Part shown: in pieces, positions 28,345-37,002 of the stretch
Layout: each line of letters starts with the position of its first letter
Numbering within the stretch: the first letter of the stretch is position 1
NCBI RefSeq assembly: GCF_000799075.1
Contig: NZ_JTLI01000006.1
Span: 1 to 64,000, forward strand
Source of the DNA: Cetobacterium sp. ZOR0034
GTDB lineage: Bacteria; Fusobacteriota; Fusobacteriia; Fusobacteriales; Fusobacteriaceae
DNA: 64,000 bases
Reading direction: 5' to 3'
Position numbers and translations under genes: made by a program
The notes under the pieces: model-generated
Told to the model about the DNA's origin: nothing
The model's database searches: none
The model's input: the letters and a program-made list of their open reading frames with translations, nothing else

Positions 28345-29967
28345 TTATACGTTGTACATCTCTTTAATTTTTGCTTGTAATTCATCATCAGCAATATAAT
28401 CATCATACTCAGTTAACTTATCAATAAGTCCACTTGGAGTGATTTCGATTATTCTGTTAGCAACAGTTTGGATAAACTCATGGTCATGAGCTCCAAATAG
28501 AATCGTTCCTTTGAAGTTAGTTAAAGCTTTGTTTAAAGATGTAATAGACTCAAGGTCTAAATGGTCTGTAGGGTTATCGAAGATTAAAACGTTAGCATTA
28601 GTTAACATCATTCTAGATAACATACATCTTACTTTCTCTCCTCCAGAAAGAACTTTAGCTCTTTTTGTAGCTTCTTCTCCAGAGAATAGCATTCTTCCTA
28701 AGAATCCTCTTACGAATGCATCGTGTTGATCAGGCGAGTATTGTCTTAACCAATCGATAAGATCAAGATCACAGTTTTCGAAGAACTCTGAGTTGTCTTT
28801 AGGCATATAAGCTTGAGTAGTTGTTACTCCCCAAGTATAAGTACCGCTATCAGCTTCCATCTCTCCAGCTAAGATAGAGAATAGAGTTGTTTTAACGATA
28901 TCGTTTTGAGATATGAATACAACTTTATCATTTGTGTTAATTGTAAATGATACGTTATCTAAAATCTTAACTCCATCGATAATCTTAGTAAGATTTTCAA
29001 CTTTAAGAAGGTTGTTTCCAGCCTCTCTTTCAGGTTTAAATTCAACGAATGGATATTTTCTATTAGAGATTTGCATATCTTCAAGTTGTAATTTATCTAA
29101 TTGCTTCTTTCTAGAAGTAGCTTGCTTAGATTTAGATGCGTTGGCACTGAATCTAGCAATGAATTCTTGAAGTTCTTGTCTCTTTTGTTCTAATTTTTTA
29201 TTTTTGTTGTTAATTAATGTTTGCATTAATTGGTTTGATTCGTACCAGAAATCATAGTTTCCAACGTACATTTTAACTTTACCATAATCGATATCAGCTA
29301 TGTGAGTACAAACTTTATTTAAGAAATGTCTATCATGCGATATAACAATAACAGTAGTATCTTCTAGATTCATTAAGAACTCTTCTAACCAAGCAATAGC
29401 TTGAATGTCAAGACCGTTTGTAGGCTCGTCTAATAATAGAACATCAGGGTTTCCGAATAAAGCTTGAGCTAATAAAACTTTTACTTTATCAGGCTCGCTA
29501 AGTTCTCTCATGTATTTATAATGTAAATCAGCAGTAATTCCAAGACCAGTTAAAAGCATTTCAGCTTCAGTTTCAGCTTCCCAACCATTTAATTCAGCGA
29601 ATTCACCTTCTAATTCAGCAGCTCTCATACCATCTTCATCAGAGAACTCACTTTTAGCGTATATCTCGTTTCTCTCTTCAATAATTTTCCAAAGTTTAGT
29701 ATGTCCCATTAAAACAACGTTTATAACTGTATCTTCTTCGTGAGCAAAGTGATCTTGCTTAAGAACAGCCATTCTTTTGTTTTTATCAAAGATTACATCT
29801 CCTTCAGTAGGATCTAAATCTCCTGAAAGTATTTTAACAAATGTTGATTTTCCGGCACCGTTTGCACCAATAAGTCCATAACAGTTTCCAGGAGTAAATT
29901 TAACGCTTACATCCTCGAAAAGTTTTCTACCAGAGAATCTCATACTTAGATTGCTAGTTGCTATCAT
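28345..29967 (-). CDS. ABC-F family ATPase, YbiT-like
   Basis: A soluble tandem ABC protein of 540 residues with no membrane segments, as in ABC-F translation factors. First Walker A: G-A-N-G-A-G-K-S-T near residue 35. First signature and Walker B region: L-L-L-D-E-P-T-N-G-L-D. The second domain has a degenerate Walker A (F-I-S-Q-N-D-I-V-K-T-T near 350), a signature L-S-G-G-E-K-V-R-C and Walker B V-L-I-F-D-N-P-T-D-H-L-D. The altered second P-loop and the N-P-T in place of E-P-T are seen in YbiT. The linker (about 250-300) is rich in K, Q and R. It likely acts on stalled ribosomes. Confidence 0.9.
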   Translation of the reverse strand: MIATSNLSMRFSGRKLFEDVSVKFTPGNCYGLIGANGAGKSTFVKILSGDLDPTEGDVIFDKNKRMAVLKQDHFAHEEDTVINVVLMGHTKLWKIIEERNEIYAKSEFSDEDGMRAAELEGEFAELNGWEAETEAEMLLTGLGITADLHYKYMRELSEPDKVKVLLAQALFGNPDVLLLDEPTNGLDIQAIAWLEEFLMNLEDTTVIVISHDRHFLNKVCTHIADIDYGKVKMYVGNYDFWYESNQLMQTLINNKNKKLEQKRQELQEFIARFSANASKSKQATSRKKQLDKLQLEDMQISNRKYPFVEFKPEREAGNNLLKVENLTKIIDGVKILDNVSFTINTNDKVVFISQNDIVKTTLFSILAGEMEADSGTYTWGVTTTQAYMPKDNSEFFENCDLDLIDWLRQYSPDQHDAFVRGFLGRMLFSGEEATKRAKVLSGGEKVRCMLSRMMLTNANVLIFDNPTDHLDLESITSLNKALTNFKGTILFGAHDHEFIQTVANRIIEITPSGLIDKLTEYDDYIADDELQAKIKEMYNV

Positions 29968-30132
29968 TTTAAAAAATTCCTCCTAAATATTTATAATATA
30001 AATTTTATTTTTAAACACGTATCTTAATTATTATACCATGAATTTTAATAATAACAAACATAATATATTTTCTTTTTTTTTAAATTGTGCTAAAATATTC
30101 TATACAATAAAAGAAGAAAGAGAGGAAGAATA

Positions 30133-31089
30133 GTGAATTTATTTACTCCTTTGAATATAAGAAATAAAAAACTTAAAAATAGAGTAGTTTTACCACCATT
30201 AGTTAGATTTTCTATGGTAGAAAAAGATGGATATGTAACAGAGGGTTTATTAGATTGGTATAAAGATGTTGCAGAGGGTGGAACAGGATTAATTATAGTT
30301 GAAGCTAGTTGTGTTGCAGAAGATGGAAAGTTAAGAGATAACCAAATAGGGATTTGGAGTGATGATTTTATAGAAGGATTATCAAAAGTTGCAGATATCG
30401 GGAAACAATACGATGTTCCAATGTTGATTCAGATTCATCATGCGGGATTTAAAGAGGAAGTTGCAACTGTATCTGAAGAAACTTTAGATAAAATTTTAGA
30501 GCAGTTTGTAGAAGCCTTTAAAAGAGCTAAAAAAGCCGGGTTTGATGGAATAGAGATACATGGTGCACATACATATCTTTTATCTCAACTTAATTCAAGA
30601 CTTTGGAACGTTAGAAATGATAAATATGGTGGAAGTTTTGAAAAAAGAATGTTTTTCACAAAAGAGTTAATAGAAAGAACAAGAGAGCTTTTTGATGAAG
30701 ATTTTATATTGGGTTATAGAATGGGTGGAAATGAACCTACATTAGAAGATGGAATAGAGATAGCTAAATATTTGGAAAAAATTGGAGTGGATGTTATCCA
30801 TGTTTCTTCGGGAGTTCCAGATCCAGAAAAGAAACAACTCGTTAAAGTTGATATACCAGAAGATTTTGAATTTGACTGGGTAGTTTATTTAGGAGTAGAA
30901 ATAAAAAAGCATGTAAATGTACCAGTTATAGGTGTAAGAAATATAAAAACTGAAGAACAAGCAAGTACTTTGATTGAAAGTGGAATGTTAGATTTAGTAG
31001 CAATAGGTAGAGGAATGATTGCAAGACCAAATTGGGTTCAATTTGCTAAAAAAGAGTATTTTAAAAGAACAGGAAAAATGGTGGACTAA
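30133..31089 (+). CDS. NADH:flavin oxidoreductase (old yellow enzyme family)
   Basis: A 318-residue FMN-dependent TIM-barrel oxidoreductase. N terminus L-F-T-P-L-N-I-R-N-K-K-L-K-N-R-V-V-L-P-P; the active-site block is H-H-A-G, then G-F-D-G-I-E-I-H-G-A-H-T-Y-L-L-S-Q-L with S-R-L-W-N-V-R-x-D-x-Y-G-G, and the C-terminal A-I-G-R-G-M-I-A-R-P binds FMN phosphate. It is the single-domain type, without the iron-sulfur/FAD extension of 2,4-dienoyl-CoA reductase. It starts with GTG after AGAGGAAG. The stop overlaps the earP start by one base, making an operon with earP and efp. Confidence 0.92.
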   Translation: MNLFTPLNIRNKKLKNRVVLPPLVRFSMVEKDGYVTEGLLDWYKDVAEGGTGLIIVEASCVAEDGKLRDNQIGIWSDDFIEGLSKVADIGKQYDVPMLIQIHHAGFKEEVATVSEETLDKILEQFVEAFKRAKKAGFDGIEIHGAHTYLLSQLNSRLWNVRNDKYGGSFEKRMFFTKELIERTRELFDEDFILGYRMGGNEPTLEDGIEIAKYLEKIGVDVIHVSSGVPDPEKKQLVKVDIPEDFEFDWVVYLGVEIKKHVNVPVIGVRNIKTEEQASTLIESGMLDLVAIGRGMIARPNWVQFAKKEYFKRTGKMVD

Positions 31090-32255
31090 TGGAGATAAAA
31101 AGTTTAGATATTTTCTGTGAGATAATTGATAACTTTGGTGATATAGGTGTTGTTTATAGAGTTGCGAAAGAGTTCAAAAGTATATATAATGAAAACATAG
31201 AGATTAGAGTTTTTTTAAATCGATTGGATGAGTTTTTACCTTTAAACAAAAGAGCTAGAAATGTTGGTTATCAAAAGATAGATGGAATAGAGTATATAAC
31301 TAATGAATATTTAGCTAAAAATATATGTACATTTTCTCCTGCAAATGTTATAATAGAGGCCTTTGGATGTAATATTTTAGAGGGATATTTGAATAAAGCT
31401 AAAGATGAATCATCTTTACTTATAAATTTAGAATATTTATCTGGAGAAAGTTGGATAGAGGAAGTTCATTTGATGGAGTCGCCTATTGGAGCAAAAAAGT
31501 TGAGAAAATATTTCTTTATGCCTGGCTTTAAAGAGAATACAGGTGGAGTTATAGTGGATAAGTTATTTTTAAATAGAAAGTTAGAGGTACAAAATAATAA
31601 GAGTATCTATATAGAAAAATACTTACCAGATTTAAGTGATAGAGATTATTTTATAGGAACTATATTTAGTTATGAAAAAAACTTTTTACCTCTTTTAAAT
31701 GTCTTATTAAAAAATGGTAAAAATAATTGCCTACTGGTATTAGGACAAAAATCTCAAGATAGTATAAAAATAATTTTAGAAAAATTAGATTTTGTTGAAG
31801 TATCAAAAGACAGTTATGAAATGGGAAATTTAAAAATTAAATTTATGCCTTTTTTAGAGCAGGAAGAGTATGAAGAGTTAATAAACGTTGTTGATTATAA
31901 TTTTGTAAGAGGAGAAGATTCTTTTGTAAGAGCACTTCTTACAGGAAAGCCATTTATGTGGCATATCTATTTACAAGAAGAGATGGCGCACATGGATAAA
32001 ATAGATGGTTTTATAGAAAGATATAAAGAAGTTTTAGAGGAATTTAATTTAGAAATTCCTTTAAATATACAGACAAAGCTATTAAGAGATTATAATTTAA
32101 GAGATAGTAACTCTTTAGAGCTAGGTAGAGAGAATTATGAGGAATTCTTTAAAGAGTTTGAACAGATTTCTCAACTGACTAAAGCTTATTCAGAGTATAT
32201 CGAACTAAAGTGTAATCTTATAGATAAATTAAATAGATTTATTTTAAAATATTAG
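31089..32255 (+). CDS. earP: EF-P arginine rhamnosyltransferase EarP
   Basis: Attaches rhamnose from dTDP-rhamnose to an arginine of elongation factor P. It is 388 residues and GT-B-like. The N-terminal box D14-N-F-G-D18-I-G-V-V-Y-R-x-A matches the EarP signature, with both catalytic aspartates. L-E-Y-L-S-G-E-S-W lies near residue 115, and the nucleotide-sugar loop R274-G-E-D-S-F precedes G-K-P-F-M-W-H-I-Y. The direct neighbour is efp, whose acceptor position is arginine, which makes the call firm. It overlaps the previous stop by one base (TAATG). The dTDP-rhamnose pathway is not in this window. Confidence 0.95.
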   Translation: MEIKSLDIFCEIIDNFGDIGVVYRVAKEFKSIYNENIEIRVFLNRLDEFLPLNKRARNVGYQKIDGIEYITNEYLAKNICTFSPANVIIEAFGCNILEGYLNKAKDESSLLINLEYLSGESWIEEVHLMESPIGAKKLRKYFFMPGFKENTGGVIVDKLFLNRKLEVQNNKSIYIEKYLPDLSDRDYFIGTIFSYEKNFLPLLNVLLKNGKNNCLLVLGQKSQDSIKIILEKLDFVEVSKDSYEMGNLKIKFMPFLEQEEYEELINVVDYNFVRGEDSFVRALLTGKPFMWHIYLQEEMAHMDKIDGFIERYKEVLEEFNLEIPLNIQTKLLRDYNLRDSNSLELGRENYEEFFKEFEQISQLTKAYSEYIELKCNLIDKLNRFILKY

Positions 32256-32266
32256 GAGGTTCAATT

Positions 32267-32830
32267 ATGAAAACTGCTCAAGAACTAAGAGCTGGAAGTA
32301 CAGTAAAGATTGGAAACGATCCTTACGTAATTCTAAAAGCAGAGTACAACAAATCAGGAAGAAACGCTGCTGTGATGAAGTACAAAATGAAAAACTTATT
32401 AAACGGAAACATATCTGACGCTATATACAAAGCTGACGATAAAATGGACGATATCAGACTTGATAAAGTTAAAGCTGTTTACTCATACAACGATGGAGAT
32501 TTCTATGTATTCTCTAACCCAGAAACTTGGGATCAAATCGAATTAAAAGATGAGGATTTAGGAGATGCTTTAAATTACTTAGAAGAAGCAATGGAATTAG
32601 AAGTAGTTTACTATGAGTCAACTCCAGTTGCAGTAGAGTTACCTACTTTCGTTGAAAGACAAGTAACTTATACTGAGCCAGGATTAAGAGGAGATACTTC
32701 AGGAAAAGTAATGAAACCTGCTAAAATAAACACAGGATTCGAAATTCAAGTTCCTTTATTCGTTGAGCAAGATGAGTGGATTAAAATCGATACAAGATCA
32801 AACGAATACGTTGAAAGAATCAAAAGATAG
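32267..32830 (+). CDS. efp: elongation factor P (arginine type)
   Basis: Helps ribosomes through proline stretches. It has 187 residues in three beta-barrel domains. The tip loop of domain I reads S30-G-R32-N-A-A, so the modified residue is Arg32, as in EarP-dependent EF-P, not Lys34 as in the EpmA type. The C-terminal signature with K-I-N-T-G-F-E-I-Q-V-P-L-F-V is normal for the family. It follows earP by 11 bases with a TAGGAGGT site, and a terminator follows. Codon use is strongly biased, indicating high expression, unlike earP. Confidence 0.97.
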   Translation: MKTAQELRAGSTVKIGNDPYVILKAEYNKSGRNAAVMKYKMKNLLNGNISDAIYKADDKMDDIRLDKVKAVYSYNDGDFYVFSNPETWDQIELKDEDLGDALNYLEEAMELEVVYYESTPVAVELPTFVERQVTYTEPGLRGDTSGKVMKPAKINTGFEIQVPLFVEQDEWIKIDTRSNEYVERIKR

Positions 32831-32836
32831 TAAATT

Positions 32837-32868
32837 AAAAAACTGAGGCTAGCCTCAGTTTTTTTTAT
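32837..32868 (+). terminator. rho-independent terminator of efp
   Basis: AAAACTGAGGCT and AGCCTCAGTTTT form a near-perfect hairpin (32837-32862), followed by a T run to about 32868. Confidence 0.9.
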
Positions 32869-32896
32869 TTCATTATTTTTACAAAAAATAAAAAGA

Positions 32897-33017
32897 GTCA
32901 CAAGGGATAACAGGAGTAATCTTATACCCGCATTAAATACCTTAGTGCTGCTTCCTTCCAGATCTGACACGGTTCGATACTAATACGCCATAAGGCTCCT
33001 GTCACCACACTTGTGAC
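32897..33017 (-). ncRNA. ffs: signal recognition particle RNA (4.5S type)
   Basis: Read on the - strand, the RNA holds the conserved Ffh-binding tip: CAGATC, then GGAAGGAAGCAGCAC, preceded by CCGTGT. The long hairpin closes with GACAGGAG near the 5' end pairing CTCCTGTT near the 3' end, and a terminal GTCACAAG / CTTGTGAC helix (33010-33017 with 32897-32904). The length of about 120 bases and the lack of an Alu domain make it the small bacterial form. It is convergent with efp. Confidence 0.93.
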
Positions 33018-33024
33018 ATTTGTA

Positions 33025-33053
33025 ATTATACCATTAAAAAATAAAAAATACAA
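33025..33053 (-). promoter_or_regulatory. promoter of the SRP RNA gene
   Basis: On the - strand, TTGTAT (33048-33053), a 17-base spacer and TATAAT (33025-33030). Transcription would begin about at 33018, exactly where the terminal RNA helix starts. Confidence 0.8.
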
Positions 33054-33062
33054 GTGAAAATA

Positions 33063-34379
33063 TTAAAAAATATTTTTAAAGAAATTTTTCACCTTATTTT
33101 TCTTTTCTTCAAAACTATTTTTATATTGATTTTTTAATTGATTTTCTAAAAAATCATTGAATGTAACTCGATTGTTAATTAAGGTTCTTCTGATTTCCTC
33201 AGGTAATGTAGTTTTTATGTTTATAAAATTTGTATTAGTTGAAAAGTTATTGTAAACTTTCAAATTATACTCTTTTGTTTCAGTTAATCGGATAAATTCA
33301 TTTAAAATATTTTTCTTGAAGTTATCTAAACTATTTGAATTTTGAATAGTACTTTTATTTATTTGTATATGACTGATTTCTGTTGTACCATCGATTTTAA
33401 TAATTTCTCCATTTATATTGATTATCTGCTCACTGTTTATATTTCCATCAGATAAATAAGTGTTAATATTATTAAATGAGGTAGCTTTAAAATTATTTAA
33501 TTTCATATAAATGTTTCCAGAAAGGGTATTACTATTTAAATCTCCATAGATTTTCCCTTCACCATTACCATTAATCTCTGAAAGAGTTATATTGATCGGA
33601 AGCAAAGTGTTTTTAGAAAAATCAGTGTTGAAATTTTTAAAGTTTCCCAAAAACTTTATATTGTTATTAGAGCCTGAAAACGATATATTTTTAATTAGGA
33701 TATTATTTTCATTATTTTTTATTTTTATTTTATAAATAAATTCTTTAGAATTTTTAGAAAAAGAGTTTATTCTATTTTTCAGATGTGAATTTATTTCAGT
33801 TTGAAGAATAATATCGATAAAATCTGCATTTTTTATAAGAAAATTAGTTAAATTATTTGACATATTTTTAGAAAAATTTTCTTTATTTAAAGCTGAATTA
33901 AAAATATTTGAAAGTCCGCCATCATTTTTAATTTGTTTATCAATCTCGTTTAAAAATTGAGATGTTTTTTCATTTTTAATCTCTGATTTAGCAGAAATAT
34001 TGTGTTCAGGAAATTTAGTTGTGATAGTTTCATCTTTTGAATTCGTAGATGAAGAAACTTCAGATTGGTTAATGAAAATAATATCTTTAATATCGATTGA
34101 TTCTATTGTAAAATTTTTTTTATCTTTCAAAAATTCCTTGAAGCTCATCTCTGTGTAAAGATGAGTTATCTGTATTTTATCTTTTTCAAAAATGGTATTC
34201 TCTAATTTAAATGAGTTGCTAAGAATATTTAAATTAGCTTTTTTTATAGTAACATTTTGTTTTAGTGATTTAGAAAGTTCTTTTTCTAAAATCCTTTTAA
34301 AGTAGATATTTTTTCCAATCGAGCCTAAGATAACTGAAGCTATGATTGCTAAAAAAAATATTTTTGTTTTATTTTTCAT
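33063..34379 (-). CDS. AsmA-like envelope protein, function unknown
   Basis: A protein of 438 residues. One N-terminal membrane helix (about residues 5-22) anchors a large outside domain rich in Asn, Ser and Lys. The pattern E-L-S-K-S-L-K-Q-N-V-T-I-K-K-A-N-L-N-I-L right after the helix resembles the start of AsmA/DUF748-type proteins, which span the periplasm and move lipids; later parts are low in recognisable motifs. I set the start at the ATG at 34379, after GGAGG, rather than the TTG four codons upstream. The fabG terminator lies only 19 bases before this start, so it may depend on read-through. Very AT-rich codon use. Confidence 0.5.
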   Translation of the reverse strand: MKNKTKIFFLAIIASVILGSIGKNIYFKRILEKELSKSLKQNVTIKKANLNILSNSFKLENTIFEKDKIQITHLYTEMSFKEFLKDKKNFTIESIDIKDIIFINQSEVSSSTNSKDETITTKFPEHNISAKSEIKNEKTSQFLNEIDKQIKNDGGLSNIFNSALNKENFSKNMSNNLTNFLIKNADFIDIILQTEINSHLKNRINSFSKNSKEFIYKIKIKNNENNILIKNISFSGSNNNIKFLGNFKNFNTDFSKNTLLPINITLSEINGNGEGKIYGDLNSNTLSGNIYMKLNNFKATSFNNINTYLSDGNINSEQIININGEIIKIDGTTEISHIQINKSTIQNSNSLDNFKKNILNEFIRLTETKEYNLKVYNNFSTNTNFINIKTTLPEEIRRTLINNRVTFNDFLENQLKNQYKNSFEEKKNKVKNFFKNIF

Positions 34380-34397
34380 AAAATCCTCCAAAAAAAT

Positions 34398-34425
34398 AAA
34401 GGCAAGAAATATAATTCTTGCCTTT
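34398..34425 (-). terminator. terminator after fabG
   Basis: AAAGGCAAGAA (34398-34408) pairs with TTCTTGCCTTT (34415-34425). On the - strand it is followed by TATTTTTTTG, which runs into the ribosome site of the next gene. Confidence 0.85.
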
Positions 34426-34450
34426 AAAATCTGATTAATTATTTTAAAAA

Positions 34451-35176
34451 TTAAAGTGCTAATCCACCACTAACTTCAATAGTTTGTCCAGTGATATAAG
34501 CTGATTCGTCACTTGCAAGGAATAATACAGCATTAGCGATATCTTCAGGCATTCCTAATTTCCCTAAAGCAGTTCTCTCAAGCATTCCATTGATTACATC
34601 TTCAGGTAGTACATCAGTCATAGGAGTAGCAATGAATCCAGGTGCAACACAGTTAGCTCTGATTTGAGCACCTTTTCTAGCTAATTCTTTAGACCAAGTT
34701 TTAGTCATAGCAATAACTCCACCTTTAGTTGCTGAGTAGTTTGCTTGTCCAATGTTTCCGTATAATCCAACTACAGATGATATAGTTATGATTGAACCTT
34801 TTTTATTTTTAGTCATTAAAGGTGCAATAGCTTGAGTAACATTGAAAACACCTTTTAAGTTAACACTGATAACAGCATCCCAAGCATCTTCGCTCATTCT
34901 AACAAAAGGAGCATCCTTAGTTATTCCAGCATTGTTAACTAGGATATCAACTCTTCCAAATTCCTCTTTTATTTTTTTTACTAATTCTTTAATAGCATCT
35001 CTATCAGTTACATTTAAAATTTCGTGTCTAACGTTTGCTTGCTCGAAAGTTGCTTCTCCCATATCACAAGAGATAACTAATTCAGCACCTTCAGAAGCTA
35101 ATTTTTCAACTATAGTTCTTCCAATTCCTCTAGCTCCACCAGTTACTAAAGCAATTTTTCCTTCTATTCTATTCAT
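34451..35176 (-). CDS. fabG: 3-oxoacyl-[acyl-carrier-protein] reductase
   Basis: NADPH-dependent reductase of fatty acid elongation, 241 residues. Cofactor loop T-G-G-A-R-G-I-G near residue 12; N-N-A-G near 85; catalytic Ser in I-S-S-V-V-G and Y-x-x-x-K in Y-S-A-T-K-G-G near 150; ending V-S-G-G-L-A-L, typical of FabG. GGAGGATC precedes the ATG. Other fab genes are not beside it, so it is a lone copy with its own promoter and terminator; a role outside fatty acid synthesis cannot be excluded. Confidence 0.88.
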   Translation of the reverse strand: MNRIEGKIALVTGGARGIGRTIVEKLASEGAELVISCDMGEATFEQANVRHEILNVTDRDAIKELVKKIKEEFGRVDILVNNAGITKDAPFVRMSEDAWDAVISVNLKGVFNVTQAIAPLMTKNKKGSIITISSVVGLYGNIGQANYSATKGGVIAMTKTWSKELARKGAQIRANCVAPGFIATPMTDVLPEDVINGMLERTALGKLGMPEDIANAVLFLASDESAYITGQTIEVSGGLAL

Positions 35177-35208
35177 AAGATCCTCCTATAAAATACATGT
35201 GTCATTTA

Positions 35209-35237
35209 ATAGTATAATTATTTAAAAAAAATGTCAA
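35209..35237 (-). promoter_or_regulatory. fabG promoter
   Basis: On the - strand, TTGACA (35232-35237), a 17-base spacer and TACTAT (35209-35214), 33 bases before the ATG. The -35 box is full consensus. Confidence 0.7.
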
Positions 35238-35253
35238 TGATTTCCTAAAAAAA

Positions 35254-36843
35254 TTAATGAGATGTTCCCATTTTGAATAGGTCTTCATTTAATTTATCTG
35301 CTTGTTTACTAGGTAGTAGTAAAACAAGAACATCCCCTGCTAAAATTTGAGAACTTCCTTTAGGTATATACTCAACTTCAGCTCTTCTAATAGCAACGAC
35401 TAGAGTATGTTTTGGCCAGTTGATATCTTTTATCAATTTGTTTTCAAAATCTGAATCAGCAGAAACTGGAATACAGATAAGTGTTTTATCTAGATGTTCG
35501 TGACGGTCCTCTTCAAGATCATCGTTTAGCTTTTTCTTAGGCATTCTATCATAAAGAATCTCATATATAGGTTCAAGTTTTAAAATATCAGTTATATAAT
35601 AGGCTACGATAGATATAGTAGCAATAGCTAAGAGATGATCAAAGCTTCCAGTCATTTCTAGAATCAAAATTGTTCCGGTTATGGGTGCTCTAACTACAGC
35701 AACAAAGAAACCAGCCATACCTAAAATCATATAATGGACAATAAAGTCATTTCCAACACCAAAGTTACTAATAAGTATAAGAGCGTATATTTTTCCTAAA
35801 ATAGCCCCTAAAACAAGCATTGGTAAAAAAATTCCACCTTGGAAACCAGTAGCGTATGATATTGTTGTGAAAAAAAGTTTAGCTAATAGAACAAATATTA
35901 AAAATATGATTGTTTGATTTAAATGTGGTAGTTCTTCAACTAAATGATGTCCACCACCTGTTATATCAGGCATAATAAAACATATTATAAATGATAATGT
36001 CATTACAAATGATATTTTAAAAGCTCGAGGTAATTTTACTCCTTTAAAAATATCTTGAGTTTTAATTAATGAAAAAGTAAAAAACTTTCCACAAAACGCA
36101 AGGATAACTCCAAAAATTATAAAAAATAAAAATTGAAGATATGGATTTATATTTGTAGGATATTTAGTATATAAATCAAAAGATGGATTCATATCAAAAA
36201 TTCTTCTAGCCATAAAGTTTGAACAGATACTAGCTAAGAAAGTACAAATGATTAGTTTAGATGAGAAGAAACGATGAAGTTCTTCCATACTAAAAATAAC
36301 TCCTGATAATGGAGCTCCAAAAGCTCCGGCCAATCCAGCACTTGATCCCGCAGTCACTAAGTATTTTTCATCAGTATAATCTCTTTTGAAAATTTTAGTG
36401 ACACCATATCCGATATATGATCCTAATTGTACAGAAGGTCCTTCTCTACCAAGAGATAAACCAGCTCCAATTCCTAATAAACCTCCAAAGAATTTTACAA
36501 GCAGTTCTTTAAACCAAAATAGATAATCTAATTTTCTTAAAATTAGAGCTTTCACTTGAGGAATACCACTTCCTCCAGTTGTAGGAAATTTTCTAGATAT
36601 GTAATCTACGAAAAGTCCTATTGCGATAAAAATACCCCAAATAAAAATAAGTTTTATTGGATTGGTTAACAGTTCTTTATTAAGATATTGACTTCTAAGA
36701 TGTTCTGCAAAAGATAGTCCATATCTATAAACTGAAACAGTTATTCCAGTTGTAATACCGACTAGTATTGAAAGACCATACAATCCCTTATTTCCTTTTT
36801 GGAGAAGTTCAACATGATTTTGAATATTTCTTTTTTCAATCAT
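35254..36843 (-). CDS. clcA: ClC-type chloride/proton exchanger with TrkA-C domain
   Basis: An integral membrane ClC protein of 529 residues. Chloride-site motifs: G-S-G-I-P-Q (near residue 95), G-R-E-G-P-S-V-Q with the gating glutamate (near 140), and G-G-I-F-L-P-M. The internal proton glutamate is present in F-S-M-E-E-L, so it is probably a 2Cl-/H+ exchanger rather than a channel. The last 70 residues form a TrkA-C-like ligand domain (P-K-H-T-L-V-V-A-I-R-R). The frame is open further upstream, but CAAGGAG lies 7 bases before the ATG at 36843, which gives MIEKRNIQ. Confidence 0.92.
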   Translation of the reverse strand: MIEKRNIQNHVELLQKGNKGLYGLSILVGITTGITVSVYRYGLSFAEHLRSQYLNKELLTNPIKLIFIWGIFIAIGLFVDYISRKFPTTGGSGIPQVKALILRKLDYLFWFKELLVKFFGGLLGIGAGLSLGREGPSVQLGSYIGYGVTKIFKRDYTDEKYLVTAGSSAGLAGAFGAPLSGVIFSMEELHRFFSSKLIICTFLASICSNFMARRIFDMNPSFDLYTKYPTNINPYLQFLFFIIFGVILAFCGKFFTFSLIKTQDIFKGVKLPRAFKISFVMTLSFIICFIMPDITGGGHHLVEELPHLNQTIIFLIFVLLAKLFFTTISYATGFQGGIFLPMLVLGAILGKIYALILISNFGVGNDFIVHYMILGMAGFFVAVVRAPITGTILILEMTGSFDHLLAIATISIVAYYITDILKLEPIYEILYDRMPKKKLNDDLEEDRHEHLDKTLICIPVSADSDFENKLIKDINWPKHTLVVAIRRAEVEYIPKGSSQILAGDVLVLLLPSKQADKLNEDLFKMGTSH

Positions 36844-36931
36844 AAAATCTCCTTGAGAATGTGTTATATTACTCGGGAATAGTAACATAAAAGATATAAA
36901 AAGTAAAGTAGAATCAAACAAAAGGGAAAGC

Positions 36932-36960
36932 TTGCGTTATATGAAAGGATAGGGTAGAAT
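36932..36960 (+). promoter_or_regulatory. dapF promoter
   Basis: TTGCGT (36932-36937), a 17-base spacer and TAGAAT (36955-36960), 42 bases before the dapF ATG. Each box matches the consensus at four or five positions. Confidence 0.5.
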
Positions 36961-37002
36961 ATAGTGTAAGAGAATAGTTTAAATTTAATGAGGTGATTGA
37001 TT

